A DNA stretch of 64,000 bases from Halobacteriovorax sp. HLS (GCF_004006665.1 NZ_QOCL01000014.1:310001-374000); one strand, 5' to 3'. Positions 26,402 to 36,386 are shown, numbered from the stretch's first letter. Program-made: numbers and translations. The notes: generated from the letters alone by a model not told the origin.

Positions 26402-28693
26402 GTGAAAAGTTTAAAGCAATCTATTATTGAGAAGACATTTACAAGTTTAGTGAATGACTACTTGAAAAAGAAAGACCGACAGGCCGCGCGTGCTAGCTTT
26501 CACCTTCAAAGTAAGGATCTTCTTAGTGAGACCTATCTAGATCTTGTTTCTCAAATTGATAAATTAAAAGAAGAGTACACTAAGTTAATAAGTTCTAATA
26601 ATTTGGCAAAAAAAGAAAATCAGCAACTAGAGAGTAAAGTCGAGCTAGTTTATGAAAAGTTTCTAAACCATGACAAATTATTAAGGCAAAAGAAGTTGGA
26701 TGAAAGTATCCTTCTGAAGTCCAAGGAAGTTCTTGAAGATAAGAATAAAGAAATACTCTCTTCAATTGTAGTTATTGGAAATGAAAAGTCTCAAATAGAA
26801 AGAAGACGTTTTGATATTGAAAAAGAAATTGATCAATTAAATATTCAGATTTCTAATTCTAGCAACCTTCTAAAAAAATCAGAACAAGAGTTAGATTTCT
26901 CTCAACAACGCTTTGGTTCTCTTGAAGAGAAAGTTTCTAGAATGAAAGTAATCTTTGACTTAAAGCAAAGGGAAGTTAGAACTCAGAGCTCACATAGGGA
27001 AGCAATTCAGAAAGAAATTCAACTTTTAAATAATGAAGTTGATGAAATAGAAGCAAATAATATTGAGTGTACTCTTAATATAGAAAAAATTAAAAAAGAT
27101 ATAGAAGTATATAAAGAAAAATCTCTAGAGCTTAAAGAATTAAACAACAAAGAAGAAGAAAGTAGAGATAGACTTGAAAATGAAATATCTCAAGCAAGAA
27201 AAGAGCATGATTTTCAAAGAGATGTGGTTCAAGATCTCGAATTTCAAAATCAAGATTTAAAGTTTAGTATTGAATCTAAAAATAAAGAATATTCTTTGCT
27301 AAGAAAATCGGTACAAGAAATATTTGTAGCTAAGTCGAGTATTGAAAAAGAGATGGATGAGTTAGATTTATCTCTATCTAAGCTTAATCATTGTACGAAT
27401 GAGATTAAAGCTGAGATTAAGTTAATCGAAAGTGAAAAGAGAGAGCTTAGTAGAACTGTTAATGAACTTAAGCAAGAAGTTATTAATAAGAAGATGCAGC
27501 TCAATGGACTTGAACAAAGTCTAGAAAGTAGTACAACTGAAAAAAGTAAATTAAGTAGTGAGATTGAGAAGCAACGCCTTGAAATACAGGAGCTAACTAA
27601 GAAGCTCGCATTAACAAAAGATGATGTGAAGTCATGCTTGATTGAAATTGAACAGAAAAACGTAGTTGTCTTAGAAGAATTAAAGACCAAGCAAGAGTTG
27701 AGTGAAGAAAATCATAAGGCATCTGAAGAACTTCATGAACTTACTCTTAAGAAAGAAAATCTGACTAAGGAATTGATTCATTTGAAAGAGTTGAAGCTCG
27801 TAGAAGAGAATGAAAAGTCAGACCTTAGTCAAAGAATATATCTTAAAGCAAATGAAGTATTTATGAGTGAAGCTCAATTCAATACTCTAACTCTAGAATT
27901 AGATAAGGTTCGTGTTGAAAATGATGAGTTGATAGGCAAGGAAGATAGTTTAGTAAAAAGTAAAAATAAACTCGACTTTAGTATTGAAATATCAAGGATG
28001 AATCTATCGTCTCTAAAAGAGACGAAGGAAAGTTTAGAGAGATCAATTAACAAGTTGTCTCAAAAGAAGCTGAGTACTGCTAAGAAGGAAGAAGTGTTAC
28101 TTAAAGAGCTTGCTGGTGAACAAGAGAAAATATCTTCTTTAAGATCAAGCTACGAAAAGAGTAATAATGAATCTTCTTATAAGATTGAAGAAGTTAATAA
28201 ACTTCAAGAAAACTATAAAAAATTGAAACAAGAGCGAGTAGAGTTAGAAAAAGTTGGTAAACAACTCTCTTTAAAGAAAGAACAAGCTATCGTCGAAAAA
28301 GAGCGACTTCACAAAGATATAGAGCAAATCATTGCTCAGAATATTCAACTTATGAAGAATAATGAAATGCAGGGAATTGCTCTTTCAAATTCTTATAAAG
28401 ACTTAACTAGAAAGAAGAAAGAGATTAAGAATGCAATTTCGAGTAGGGATATTAGTAAGGCCAGAGATGAAGAGCTTAAGAAGAAGAACTTAATTCTAAA
28501 AGAAGAGTTAGATGAGATTAATTTAATTCTTCGTCTTGAGAGAGCAAAAAATCTTAAAGTAGATCTTCCAAGTGTTGCTGAGATTGAAAATGAAGACATG
28601 AGAAAAGAGTTAAATGCCAAAAGAGAAGAACTCGCAGAACTTCTTGAGTCTAGTGAATCTAAAAAGCGTATACGAATAACACGAAATTGTTAA
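26402..28693 (+). CDS. long coiled-coil protein
   Basis: 763 aa. Residues from about 40 to 745 are an almost unbroken heptad pattern rich in Glu, Lys, Leu, Ser and Gln, without Pro or Gly breaks of note. There is no Walker A, so it is not an SMC or Rad50 ATPase, and no signal peptide or membrane segment. It may be a cytoskeletal or scaffolding filament. The short N-terminus (SLKQSIIEKTFTSLVNDYL) and a basic tail (KKRIRITRNC) could be attachment points. The start is GTG at 26402. The 203 bases upstream show no clear element. Confidence 0.7.
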   Translation: MKSLKQSIIEKTFTSLVNDYLKKKDRQAARASFHLQSKDLLSETYLDLVSQIDKLKEEYTKLISSNNLAKKENQQLESKVELVYEKFLNHDKLLRQKKLDESILLKSKEVLEDKNKEILSSIVVIGNEKSQIERRRFDIEKEIDQLNIQISNSSNLLKKSEQELDFSQQRFGSLEEKVSRMKVIFDLKQREVRTQSSHREAIQKEIQLLNNEVDEIEANNIECTLNIEKIKKDIEVYKEKSLELKELNNKEEESRDRLENEISQARKEHDFQRDVVQDLEFQNQDLKFSIESKNKEYSLLRKSVQEIFVAKSSIEKEMDELDLSLSKLNHCTNEIKAEIKLIESEKRELSRTVNELKQEVINKKMQLNGLEQSLESSTTEKSKLSSEIEKQRLEIQELTKKLALTKDDVKSCLIEIEQKNVVVLEELKTKQELSEENHKASEELHELTLKKENLTKELIHLKELKLVEENEKSDLSQRIYLKANEVFMSEAQFNTLTLELDKVRVENDELIGKEDSLVKSKNKLDFSIEISRMNLSSLKETKESLERSINKLSQKKLSTAKKEEVLLKELAGEQEKISSLRSSYEKSNNESSYKIEEVNKLQENYKKLKQERVELEKVGKQLSLKKEQAIVEKERLHKDIEQIIAQNIQLMKNNEMQGIALSNSYKDLTRKKKEIKNAISSRDISKARDEELKKKNLILKEELDEINLILRLERAKNLKVDLPSVAEIENEDMRKELNAKREELAELLESSESKKRIRITRNC

Positions 28694-28696
28694 TTT

Positions 28697-29335
28697 CTAT
28701 TCCGGTGACCAAAGTAGTAAGAATGCATAAGTTCTTATCCACTTATATAGTTCTTTGGACATAATCTTGATATTTCTTGGATTTGAATAATCAGCATTTA
28801 CTGCGAAGTAGTTAATTTCAACATTTTCATCACTATCCATCAATTCATTAAAAATTAGTTTAATTCTCATAATATGATAATCATGAGAGATCACAATAAT
28901 TTTCTTATTTCCATTATTCTCACGTAGATGTCTAAGTGTAGAAATTACATTCTCAACTGTATTTCTAGCAAGATAATCAATTGTAAGCATATTTGAATCA
29001 AAGGAGCCATCTAGCTCAAATGGCTTAAGTAAAGAGTCTACAGAGTTGCTTGAGTAGACTCCAGTAATGAAGATATTACTTTGTTTGTACTTTTTCGCCA
29101 CTTCAATGGCGAGCGGAATTCTTCCCGAGTCCCCTGTGAAAACAACGATTAAGTCAGGAGAGAGATTAAAAAAGTTCTGAGTTGTTTGTTGATTTAAGTT
29201 TCTAGCTGTTAAAATAAAGAGTAATGAAATAATAGCGTAAAGTATTGTTGAAACTAAAAGAACAAATAGACTATTTTGAAAATAGCGAAGGAACTTCGTT
29301 CTTTTAGTTTCAAATATATACTTCTTTTTAAACAT
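28697..29335 (-). CDS. YdcF/SanA-type DUF218 protein, membrane-anchored
   Basis: 212 aa. One membrane segment (about 18-42) is followed by a DUF218 domain: LIVVFTGDSGRIPLAIEVAKK, an ITG turn, NTVENVISTL with the conserved Asn-Thr-x-Glu-Asn and ISHDYHIMRIKLIF. Family members (SanA, YdcF, ElyC) are linked to envelope or peptidoglycan homeostasis; the chemistry is uncertain. It starts one base after the ridA stop codon, so it is the last gene of the maeB-ridA-ydcF unit. Confidence 0.85.
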   Translation of the reverse strand: MFKKKYIFETKRTKFLRYFQNSLFVLLVSTILYAIISLLFILTARNLNQQTTQNFFNLSPDLIVVFTGDSGRIPLAIEVAKKYKQSNIFITGVYSSNSVDSLLKPFELDGSFDSNMLTIDYLARNTVENVISTLRHLRENNGNKKIIVISHDYHIMRIKLIFNELMDSDENVEINYFAVNADYSNPRNIKIMSKELYKWIRTYAFLLLWSPE

Positions 29336-29336
29336 A

Positions 29337-29720
29337 TTATCTTGCCGCTATTACCTCTATTTCTACCAGGGCCCCTTTTGGAAGGTTGGGTACTTCTACA
29401 CAACTTCTCGCTGGGTAAGGCTCTTCGAAATACTTAATATATGCTTCATTAACAATATTAAACTTTCCTAGATCAGTTACAAAAATACTTGTTTTGATAA
29501 TATGTGTTCTATCAATACCTTGTGAGTTTAGTAGGCCATCAATATTCTTGAGGATTTGTTCCATTTGGTTTTCAAAACCTTCCAGTAGCACAGAAGTCTT
29601 TGGGTCTATACCAATCTGACCAGAGAAGTAGAAAACTCCGTTATGCTCTACACCCTGAGAGTATGTTCCAACAGCAGCTGGTGCCTGGTCAGTGTTTACA
29701 ATATTTTTAGTAAAGGCCAT
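29337..29720 (-). CDS. ridA: RidA-family enamine/imine deaminase
   Basis: 127 aa. Hydrolyses reactive 2-aminoacrylate-type enamines released by PLP enzymes. Signatures are AVGTYSQGVEHNG, YFSGQIGIDP and the C-terminal ARSCVEVPNLPKGALVEIE, which contains the substrate-binding Arg and the catalytic-site Glu. It has a GAGGAG ribosome-binding site inside the end of maeB and starts two bases after that gene. Confidence 0.93.
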   Translation of the reverse strand: MAFTKNIVNTDQAPAAVGTYSQGVEHNGVFYFSGQIGIDPKTSVLLEGFENQMEQILKNIDGLLNSQGIDRTHIIKTSIFVTDLGKFNIVNEAYIKYFEEPYPARSCVEVPNLPKGALVEIEVIAAR

Positions 29721-29722
29721 GT

Positions 29723-32014
29723 TTACTCCTCTTCTGCCAGTAGCGCAGTTATATTACTCATATTTAAAATTTCTGAAACAGGTGCAGTTCTTTGTATAAT
29801 ATTAACAGTGTCTTTCATACTTACTAGAATAGGACCAATTGCATCTGCTTCACTTAACTGCTGTAGAAGTTTATAACTTATATTTGCAGAGTTAAGGTCT
29901 GGGAAAATTAAAATATCTGCCGGCCCTTTCATGTCTGAAAACTCAAATAACTTCTCTCTAATGAATCCATTTACAGCAACATCTGCTTGCATTTCACCTT
30001 CAACTTTAAGAGAAGGGTATCTTTCGTGACACAGCTTAACTGCTTTTTTCATTTTCTTCGCATTTGGATGTGAGTTCGAACCGAAGTTTGAAAAGCTCAC
30101 AAATGCAATATTAGGGTCTCTGTTAATAAGTTGCTTAAATAATTTAGCAGTTGATCTTGCGATATCGCAAAGATCTTCTGGAGTAGGTCTTACTTGCGCT
30201 GTAGTATCGGCCAAGAATAAAATTCTATTCTTGAAAATCATTATGTATACACCCGCAGCTTTTGTTCCTTCTTGAGTTCCTATCACATTAATAACAGGCT
30301 TGAAGCATTCGGGGTAACTAAGGGTTGGGCCAGATAGCATTGTATCTGCCATACCTTTTCTAACCATCATTGCTCCAAAGTAGTTCTCTTGGGCCATTTT
30401 ATCTTCTGCGTGATAAATACTAACTCCATCTCTTTGTTTCATTGAACAGTATTCTCTATAGAACTCTTGAAACTTTGGATGCTTAGACGGTTGAATAATC
30501 TCAATATCTTTAAGAGACTCTAGTCCAAGCTTATCCATACGAGCGTGAATGATTTCAGTTTTTCCTAGAAGAACTGGCTCGATTCTACCTTCTTCTCTTA
30601 AAATATTTACAGCTTCTAGAATTCTCGTATTTGCACCTTCGGCGAAAACAACTCTTGTCTTCTTGCCTTTTGCTTTTACCCTTGACGATAGTCTATCTCT
30701 TAAGCTCTTTAAGAATCTTGCTGAAGAGCCTAGTCTTTCTTCAAGATCTTTTGCGTATTCAAACATATCCTTTATAGGATTCTTGGCAACACCTGAATCC
30801 ATTGCGGCTTTAGCAACAGCAGGCGATACTCTTGTTAATACTCTTGTATCGAAAGGCTTAGGAATAAGGTATTCTCTACCAAAGTTAAACTCTTGACCGG
30901 AGTAGGCCATTTTAACTTCCTCAGGAACTTCTTCTCTTGCAAGATCAGCAAGGGCCTTAACGGCGGCAAGTTTCATTTCATCATTAATTTTAGTCGCTCT
31001 TACGTCGAGAGCACCTCTAAAAATAAATGGAAACCCTAGTACATTATTAACTTGATTAGGAAAATCACTTCTACCTGTCGCCATGATAACATCGTCACGA
31101 ACCGCTTTTGCTTCGTCAGGATAAATCTCTGGCTCTGGGTTTGCCATTGCAAATATGATTGGATCTTTGGCCATTGTTTTAACCATATCACCAGTGAGAA
31201 CGCCTCTAGCTGAACAACCAATAAATGCATCAGCATCAATCATTGCATCTGCTAAAGTTCTCTTCGTTGTTTCAGTTGCAAATTCTTCTTTATAACTATT
31301 CATTCCTTCAGTACGGCCCGTGTAAATTACACCTTTAGAATCACACATAAGAAGGTTTTCTTTTTTTACTCCAAGCTTGTAGAACAGTTTAGCACATGCC
31401 ATAGCAGCAGCTCCTGCACCACTAAAGACAACTCTCACGTGATCCATTTTCTTATTAGCAATTTCTACGGCATTTATAAACCCAGCAGAAGCAATAATGG
31501 CCGTTCCATGTTGGTCATCATGAAATACTGGGATATTCATTTTCTCAATAAGTTGCTTTTCAATTTCAAAACATTCTGGAGCCTTGATATCTTCTAGGTT
31601 TATTCCACCAAAAGTTGGCTCTAGAGCGCTAACGATATTTACCATGCCCTCAACTGTATTCTCATTAACTTCGATGTCGAATACATCAACATCTGCAAAT
31701 CTTTTAAAGAGGACACCTTTACCTTCCATTACAGGTTTACCTGCAAGAGCTCCGATGTCTCCAAGTCCGAGTACTGCAGTACCATTTGAAATAACAGCAA
31801 CAAGGTTGCCTTTACTGGTATACTTAAATGCCGCTTCAGGGTCTTTTGCAATTTCAAGACATGGAGCTGCTACACCTGGTGTGTATGCAAGAGAGAGGTC
31901 TTCCGCTGTAAGGCATGCCTTAGTTGGATTCACTTCAATTTTACCTGGTCTTCCTCCGCTGTGGTATGCGAGGGCCTGCTTATTTCTTTCTTCGTTTGTA
32001 GGTTTCGTAGTCAT
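29723..32014 (-). CDS. maeB: NADP-type malic enzyme with phosphotransacetylase-like domain
   Basis: Oxidative decarboxylation of malate to pyruvate. 763 aa with two parts. Residues 1-430 are the malic enzyme: [48 protein letters not shown] and the NAD(P) loop [10 protein letters not shown]. Residues about 435-763 are a phosphate acetyl/butyryltransferase-like domain that usually regulates rather than catalyses. This is the MaeB architecture. Together with ppc and sdh it connects C4 acids to pyruvate and acetyl-CoA. ridA and ydcF follow with gaps of two and one bases. Confidence 0.95.
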   Translation of the reverse strand: MTTKPTNEERNKQALAYHSGGRPGKIEVNPTKACLTAEDLSLAYTPGVAAPCLEIAKDPEAAFKYTSKGNLVAVISNGTAVLGLGDIGALAGKPVMEGKGVLFKRFADVDVFDIEVNENTVEGMVNIVSALEPTFGGINLEDIKAPECFEIEKQLIEKMNIPVFHDDQHGTAIIASAGFINAVEIANKKMDHVRVVFSGAGAAAMACAKLFYKLGVKKENLLMCDSKGVIYTGRTEGMNSYKEEFATETTKRTLADAMIDADAFIGCSARGVLTGDMVKTMAKDPIIFAMANPEPEIYPDEAKAVRDDVIMATGRSDFPNQVNNVLGFPFIFRGALDVRATKINDEMKLAAVKALADLAREEVPEEVKMAYSGQEFNFGREYLIPKPFDTRVLTRVSPAVAKAAMDSGVAKNPIKDMFEYAKDLEERLGSSARFLKSLRDRLSSRVKAKGKKTRVVFAEGANTRILEAVNILREEGRIEPVLLGKTEIIHARMDKLGLESLKDIEIIQPSKHPKFQEFYREYCSMKQRDGVSIYHAEDKMAQENYFGAMMVRKGMADTMLSGPTLSYPECFKPVINVIGTQEGTKAAGVYIMIFKNRILFLADTTAQVRPTPEDLCDIARSTAKLFKQLINRDPNIAFVSFSNFGSNSHPNAKKMKKAVKLCHERYPSLKVEGEMQADVAVNGFIREKLFEFSDMKGPADILIFPDLNSANISYKLLQQLSEADAIGPILVSMKDTVNIIQRTAPVSEILNMSNITALLAEEE

Positions 32015-32128
32015 CGAAACATCCTTTTTTAAATATGTATTTGTGGCCTTAAAGAATAATTCAAAGAATAGAAAATGGCACGAAAAGGTGAGATTTTTTT
32101 TAAATGATTTCGCGCCGAGTTGATTAGA

Positions 32129-33556
32129 TTAAGCTTTTTTTATGGACTTAAAATAGAAAAATATCAGTAAAAGACCAGTCGTGGCCACACCAATATAGAG
32201 TTCATCCACATTTGCCCAGAATCCATGATGATTTGCGTTGCGCCAGTAGGATGTAGTAATGACTCCAGAAAGACATACTGCAACAAATTGATTGTCAGTT
32301 ATTCTGTTCGGAAATAGGTAACCAAAAAGAACAGGAAAGAGAAGACATGCAGCAGAGAGACTACCTAAAGTCTTCCAAACGGTTTTAATATCTCCATTAA
32401 AAACTTCGGACATAATAACTGCAATGACACCAACTAGCACAACACCTATGTGGTGAATTAGCGGATTATTCTTAAACTTTTTAGGAGCAAGGTCAAAGGC
32501 CAAGGTTGTGCCTGCCAAGAAAAGGTAAGAGTCGATGGTAGATAAGATTGTCGCTAAAATTCCCGCGAACATAAAGCCTCTTAATCCATTTGGAAGTAAT
32601 TGAGCCGCGTAAATTAAATATGCGTGAGCAGAGTCAGCTTCAGGAATAACTGCTTTAGCATACATTGCACCAAAGGTTGTACATATATCGAAACAGAACC
32701 AAATAAATGTAGAGATAAGGATACCTTTCTTAGCTGTTTTAGATGAGGTTGCAGCAAAACACCTTTGATAAAAGTTCGGGTCAACTAGAGTACTAAGCGC
32801 AATAAAGCCCCAGACAAAAGTGGTTGCGACACCTACTGTACCTGTTAGAGAAAAGTAGCTTTCAGGTAAATTAGTTTTTAAAAATGAAATTCCCCCAAAG
32901 TTAAAAACACTTAATCCTAAGATAAGGGCTACAGCTAAGCACATTACAAAGAACTGAACTAAATCAGAGAAAACAACTGCTCTAAAACCCCCCCACATAG
33001 AGTAGAGGAGTACAAAAGTTATTCCTATAGTTGTATTAACCCATAAACTTCCTCCAAAAATCATTTGAGAAAAAGTTCCAAGACTTATTGCATAGGCGAT
33101 AGGTAGAACATTGAAGAAATTAAAGACCGCGCTTAGCCTTTCTGATTTTGGACCAAACATTTTTCCAATAAGGTTAGGTAGTGTTAGCGCTTCATAGCTT
33201 TTAATTTTATCAATTAAGAAAAATGCGAAAATCAAATAGGCCACATACCAGAATGCACCTTGAGTAACAAAGTTGAATATTCCTTGATTGAATGCAATTT
33301 TAGTCACACCAAAAATACCACCGTACCAAGTTGCAACTAAAGTCGCTACGAAAAGAGGCAAGGTTAGTTGTCTTCCCATAAGTAATAGGTCTAAGTAGTT
33401 GTAGTCGTTTTCATCTTTATCAGTAGGCGTTTTCTTTTTTAAAGAATTTCCCCAGATTACACTTGCCGCCGTAAGTAGTAGAACTGCAGAAAAAATAACC
33501 CAATCTAAGGGGGTAATAATATCTACTAAATTTAATGTTGGTGAAAAATTTTTCAT
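32129..33556 (-). CDS. SSS-family sodium:solute symporter, probable thiamine or thiamine-precursor transporter
   Basis: 475 aa with about 13 hydrophobic segments in the SSS/PutP-like order (LFVATLVATWYGGIFG early, GGFRAVVFSDLVQFF in the middle, FAGILATILSTIDSYLFLAG later, the sodium-site region). The family name gives no substrate. A textbook TPP riboswitch directly before the start codon shows that expression is shut off by thiamine pyrophosphate, so thiamine, HMP or the thiazole moiety is the most likely cargo. SSS-type transporters under thi-box control (ThiV group) have been predicted before. It stands alone, with no thi biosynthesis genes in the window. Confidence 0.85.
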   Translation of the reverse strand: MKNFSPTLNLVDIITPLDWVIFSAVLLLTAASVIWGNSLKKKTPTDKDENDYNYLDLLLMGRQLTLPLFVATLVATWYGGIFGVTKIAFNQGIFNFVTQGAFWYVAYLIFAFFLIDKIKSYEALTLPNLIGKMFGPKSERLSAVFNFFNVLPIAYAISLGTFSQMIFGGSLWVNTTIGITFVLLYSMWGGFRAVVFSDLVQFFVMCLAVALILGLSVFNFGGISFLKTNLPESYFSLTGTVGVATTFVWGFIALSTLVDPNFYQRCFAATSSKTAKKGILISTFIWFCFDICTTFGAMYAKAVIPEADSAHAYLIYAAQLLPNGLRGFMFAGILATILSTIDSYLFLAGTTLAFDLAPKKFKNNPLIHHIGVVLVGVIAVIMSEVFNGDIKTVWKTLGSLSAACLLFPVLFGYLFPNRITDNQFVAVCLSGVITTSYWRNANHHGFWANVDELYIGVATTGLLLIFFYFKSIKKA

Positions 33557-33559
33557 CGA

Positions 33560-33634
33560 GTCTCCTTACGTCAGCATTACCTGAATCAAGTTATAGGGTC
33601 GAGTCATAAACTCCTCTCAGCCAAAAGCTCCCCT
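33560..33634 (-). promoter_or_regulatory. TPP (thi-box) riboswitch
   Basis: Read on the minus strand, the conserved aptamer parts occur in order: GGGGAGC, a short loop, GGCTGAGAG, ACTCGACCC, CTTGATTCAGGTAATGCTGA and CGTAAGGAGA. These match the thi-box blocks (GGGGxGC, CTGAGA, ACCC, CTGATxxGGxTAATxCC, GCGTAxGGA). The last block contains the AAGGAG ribosome-binding site of the SSS gene, six bases before its ATG. TPP binding should hide the Shine-Dalgarno directly, as in translational thi-boxes. Confidence 0.9.
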
Positions 33635-33697
33635 GATTAGTTGTAGGAAAGAAATAACTTTATTATAATGATTTATCAACAAAATTGGAGATTTTTC

Positions 33698-34642
33698 ATG
33701 ACATTAACTCAATTAGAATACGTTGTGGCCGTAAATAAACATCGCCACTTTGGTAAGGCAGCTAAAGAGTGTCATGTTACCCAACCAACACTGAGTATGC
33801 AGTTGCAAAAGTTAGAGGATGAATTAGGGGTTATTCTTTTTGATAGATCTAAATCACCCATTCTTCCTACTAGTGATGGAGAGAAGGTCGTTAAGCAAGC
33901 GCAGGTTGTGATTAAAGAATATAATAGAATTCATACAATCTTAGAGGATAATAACGGTCAGATCTCTGGTAAATTTCGACTTGCAGTAATTCCAACTCTT
34001 GCAGCTTATGTTATTCCATTATTTGCCAAGAAGTTCGCCGATTTATATCCGCAGGTAGAGCTTATTATTGAAGAATTTAAAACTGAAGAAATTATAGATC
34101 TTCTTGATAGGGAAGAGATCGACGCGGGAATATTAGTAACACCTCTTCATGAAGGAGCATTAATTGAGAGAGTGCTTTTCTATGAACCATTTCACTTATT
34201 TGTCTCACAAGATCATGAACTTTATAAGAAGTCTGAAATTCAAGAAAGTGAACTCTCTGATGAAAGTCTTTGGCTTTTGAACGAAGGTCATTGCTTTAGA
34301 GCACAGGTCTTGAAAGTTTGCTCAATGAACTTTGATGGAGGAAGCTATAAGAATTTGAGATTTGAATCGGGAAACTTAGAGACATTAAAAAATCTTGTCG
34401 TTCAAAGTTCAGGCTATACTCTCTTGCCTCACCTGGCGACACTTGATCTTAGCGCTGCAAGAAAGAAAATGGTTAAGCCATTTAGAAAACCTGTACCGAC
34501 TAGAGAAGTATCTATTGTCTATGGTAGAACATTCTTGAAAGAAAAAATTATAGATGCTTTAGAGGAATTAATTGTTTCTGTATTACCTAAAGAAATTCAT
34601 TCCCATAAAGGCGAAGAACTCTCTGTTGTTGAATTCAAATAG
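33698..34642 (+). CDS. oxyR: hydrogen-peroxide-sensing LysR regulator OxyR
   Basis: 314 aa counted from the ATG at 33698, which has GGAG eight bases upstream; an earlier in-frame ATG at 33668 has none. The N-terminal winged HTH (TLTQLEYVVAVNKHRHFGKA, TQPTLSMQLQKLEDELG) is followed by the regulatory domain. In the GHCFRAQVLKVC segment Cys199 and Cys208 fall at the same positions as the peroxide-sensing pair of E. coli OxyR. It should therefore form the activating disulfide and induce peroxide defence genes. No catalase or peroxiredoxin gene is adjacent. A GC-rich hairpin follows the stop codon. Confidence 0.93.
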   Translation: MTLTQLEYVVAVNKHRHFGKAAKECHVTQPTLSMQLQKLEDELGVILFDRSKSPILPTSDGEKVVKQAQVVIKEYNRIHTILEDNNGQISGKFRLAVIPTLAAYVIPLFAKKFADLYPQVELIIEEFKTEEIIDLLDREEIDAGILVTPLHEGALIERVLFYEPFHLFVSQDHELYKKSEIQESELSDESLWLLNEGHCFRAQVLKVCSMNFDGGSYKNLRFESGNLETLKNLVVQSSGYTLLPHLATLDLSAARKKMVKPFRKPVPTREVSIVYGRTFLKEKIIDALEELIVSVLPKEIHSHKGEELSVVEFK

Positions 34643-34648
34643 ATCTAG

Positions 34649-34670
34649 GGGAGTGTCATAACGCACTCCC
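34649..34670 (+). terminator. hairpin after oxyR, possible terminator
   Basis: Perfect 7-bp stem GGGAGTG/CACTCCC with an 8-base loop, starting seven bases after the oxyR stop. It is followed by A-rich rather than T-rich sequence, so intrinsic termination on the plus strand is doubtful. Confidence 0.4.
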
Positions 34671-34795
34671 TCAAAAAACGTGATCATGTCTAAGTGATTG
34701 AAATACTTAAAACCAGTCTCTTTTTTTTATGAAAGAAGATGTTAGTAAAAACTACAGGTCAAAGACCTATCGAATCGGTATAGTTTTTTCAACTT

Positions 34796-34816
34796 TTCTA
34801 GGACCAGCTCCTAGAA
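34796..34816. repeat. inverted repeat before the secreted protease gene
   Basis: TTCTAGGA and TCCTAGAA are perfect 8-base arms around CCAGC, 28 bases before the protease start codon. A shorter one, AGGTC AAA GACCT, lies about 30 bases further upstream. They may be operators or mRNA-stabilising hairpins. Confidence 0.5.
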
Positions 34817-34844
34817 TTTCATATTTGGGAAAGGGAGTCCTACT

Positions 34845-36356
34845 ATGATGATCACCTCGAAGAAAAACGGCCACAAAACTTTACTAGTTCTACTTACTTT
34901 AATGACTACTTTATTCATTTCGTGTGGAAAACAGGACCAAGGGCCAGTTGGCGCAATGGAGCTTTTTGATTCACAAATCATTATCGGTGATTTGGATTGG
35001 AAAGAAATCACTACTTTAACTTCTACAAATTCTATCAGAAAGGCGTCTAGTCCAGTTGCAGACATCACTCTTCCAGTTATGGGTTCTAGATGTACAGGTT
35101 TTCTTATTTCTGAAGATGTTTTAATGACAAATGAGCACTGTATCCCTTCAAGAGATCATGCAGAAGGAGTGACAGCAAGCTTTAGACATTTAAAAGGAGT
35201 TTCTCCAAGCGATTGGGAAACTTATGAGTGTTCAACATTTCTAATGAATAGTGCAAAGTATGATTTCGCATTACTTAAGTGTTCTGGTGCTCCTGGTAGA
35301 AAATTTGGATTTGTAAAAATTGACTCAGTTGCGAAAAGACAAGGAACAGGAATTTATATAGTACAACAAAATTGTGATTATTATTCTGAAAGAGGATGTG
35401 ACTTCTCTAAAAAATATTCGAAAGGTAGTATCACTAAAGTTGAAGATGAATACACTCATAATGCAGATACTTTAGGAGGATCTTCAGGGTCTCCAGTATT
35501 TGATTCTTCAACTCATAAAGTAGTGGCCATTCATCATGCTGGGTATGGTAATAATGGAATGGGAAGAGGTTATGAAAACTATGCTGTCCCTATGTCTAAA
35601 ATTGTTCCGACGATTAAAGCTAAGTTTCCAACTCTAATTGGATCTAGTTCTTCTACAGGAACTAACACTACAACTGATAAAACAGAACCAAATGATACTA
35701 TTTCTAAAGCATATACTCTATCAGGTAAGACACAAAAGCTTTCCGGGTTAAAAGTTTCTCGTACTGACGATTTAGACTTTTTCTCAATAAACGCAAAAAG
35801 AGGTTCTAAAGTTGACATCACCGTTACATTTACTCACTCAAAAGGTGACTTAGATTTATTCACAGTGGACTCATCTGGAAACGTGATTTCAAAGGTTGAG
35901 TCATCTAGTAATAATGAAGGCTTTTCTTTTGTTTCGACAGGTTCTAAAGCATACTTTGTAATTTTTGGTTATAAAGGAGCAATAAATAGTTACGATTTAG
36001 CTGTAACGGTTAAGGCCCCTGTAAGTGCACCAACTTCTGATAATACAATGAGTACTGCAAACTTGTTGAGTTCTAGTGCGGACTTCTCAGAATCAATTGA
36101 TTATAAAAACGATGTAGACTACTATAAGTTTACTGTTACTAAAACTACGACTATTAAAGCTCAGTTAAACTTTTCTAATAGCAAAGGTGATATTGAGTTA
36201 AAGTTATATAGTTCTGCGGGAAAGGTTCTATCCTCTTCAACTACGACTAAAGATTTCGAAAGTATTTCGAAGACTGTTAATGAGGGAACTTACTATTTAA
36301 AAGTTTATGGTTACAAAGGTGCTACTAATAACTATCAAATGAAATTTTCTAAATAA
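34845..36356 (+). CDS. secreted trypsin-like serine protease with two PPC domains
   Basis: 503 aa. A lipoprotein signal ends in LFISC (Cys27). The chymotrypsin-fold protease spans about 65-270 with the triad His98 (TNEHC), Asp140 (YDFALL) and Ser216 (GGSSGSP). Two tandem PPC (bacterial pre-peptidase C-terminal) domains follow, about 278-388 and 395-503, both with 'DLDFFSI/DVDYYKF' and 'KGDLDLF/KGDIELKLY' strands and ending in GYKGA plus Y. PPC domains help secretion or substrate binding and are often clipped off. A role in degrading host or environmental protein is plausible. Ends at a strong terminator. Confidence 0.9.
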   Translation: MMITSKKNGHKTLLVLLTLMTTLFISCGKQDQGPVGAMELFDSQIIIGDLDWKEITTLTSTNSIRKASSPVADITLPVMGSRCTGFLISEDVLMTNEHCIPSRDHAEGVTASFRHLKGVSPSDWETYECSTFLMNSAKYDFALLKCSGAPGRKFGFVKIDSVAKRQGTGIYIVQQNCDYYSERGCDFSKKYSKGSITKVEDEYTHNADTLGGSSGSPVFDSSTHKVVAIHHAGYGNNGMGRGYENYAVPMSKIVPTIKAKFPTLIGSSSSTGTNTTTDKTEPNDTISKAYTLSGKTQKLSGLKVSRTDDLDFFSINAKRGSKVDITVTFTHSKGDLDLFTVDSSGNVISKVESSSNNEGFSFVSTGSKAYFVIFGYKGAINSYDLAVTVKAPVSAPTSDNTMSTANLLSSSADFSESIDYKNDVDYYKFTVTKTTTIKAQLNFSNSKGDIELKLYSSAGKVLSSSTTTKDFESISKTVNEGTYYLKVYGYKGATNNYQMKFSK

Positions 36357-36386
36357 AAAAAGCCCCTCTTTTGAGGGGATTTTTTA
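36357..36386. terminator. bidirectional rho-independent terminator
   Basis: Stem CCCCTC/GAGGGG with loop TTTT, preceded by a run of A and followed by ATTTTTT, between the convergent protease and YheT genes. Confidence 0.88.

Noticed and set aside
31584-32123. 179-codon plus-strand frame opposite maeB
   Set aside because: It is the antisense of a strongly supported maeB gene, with no ribosome-binding site or family signature.
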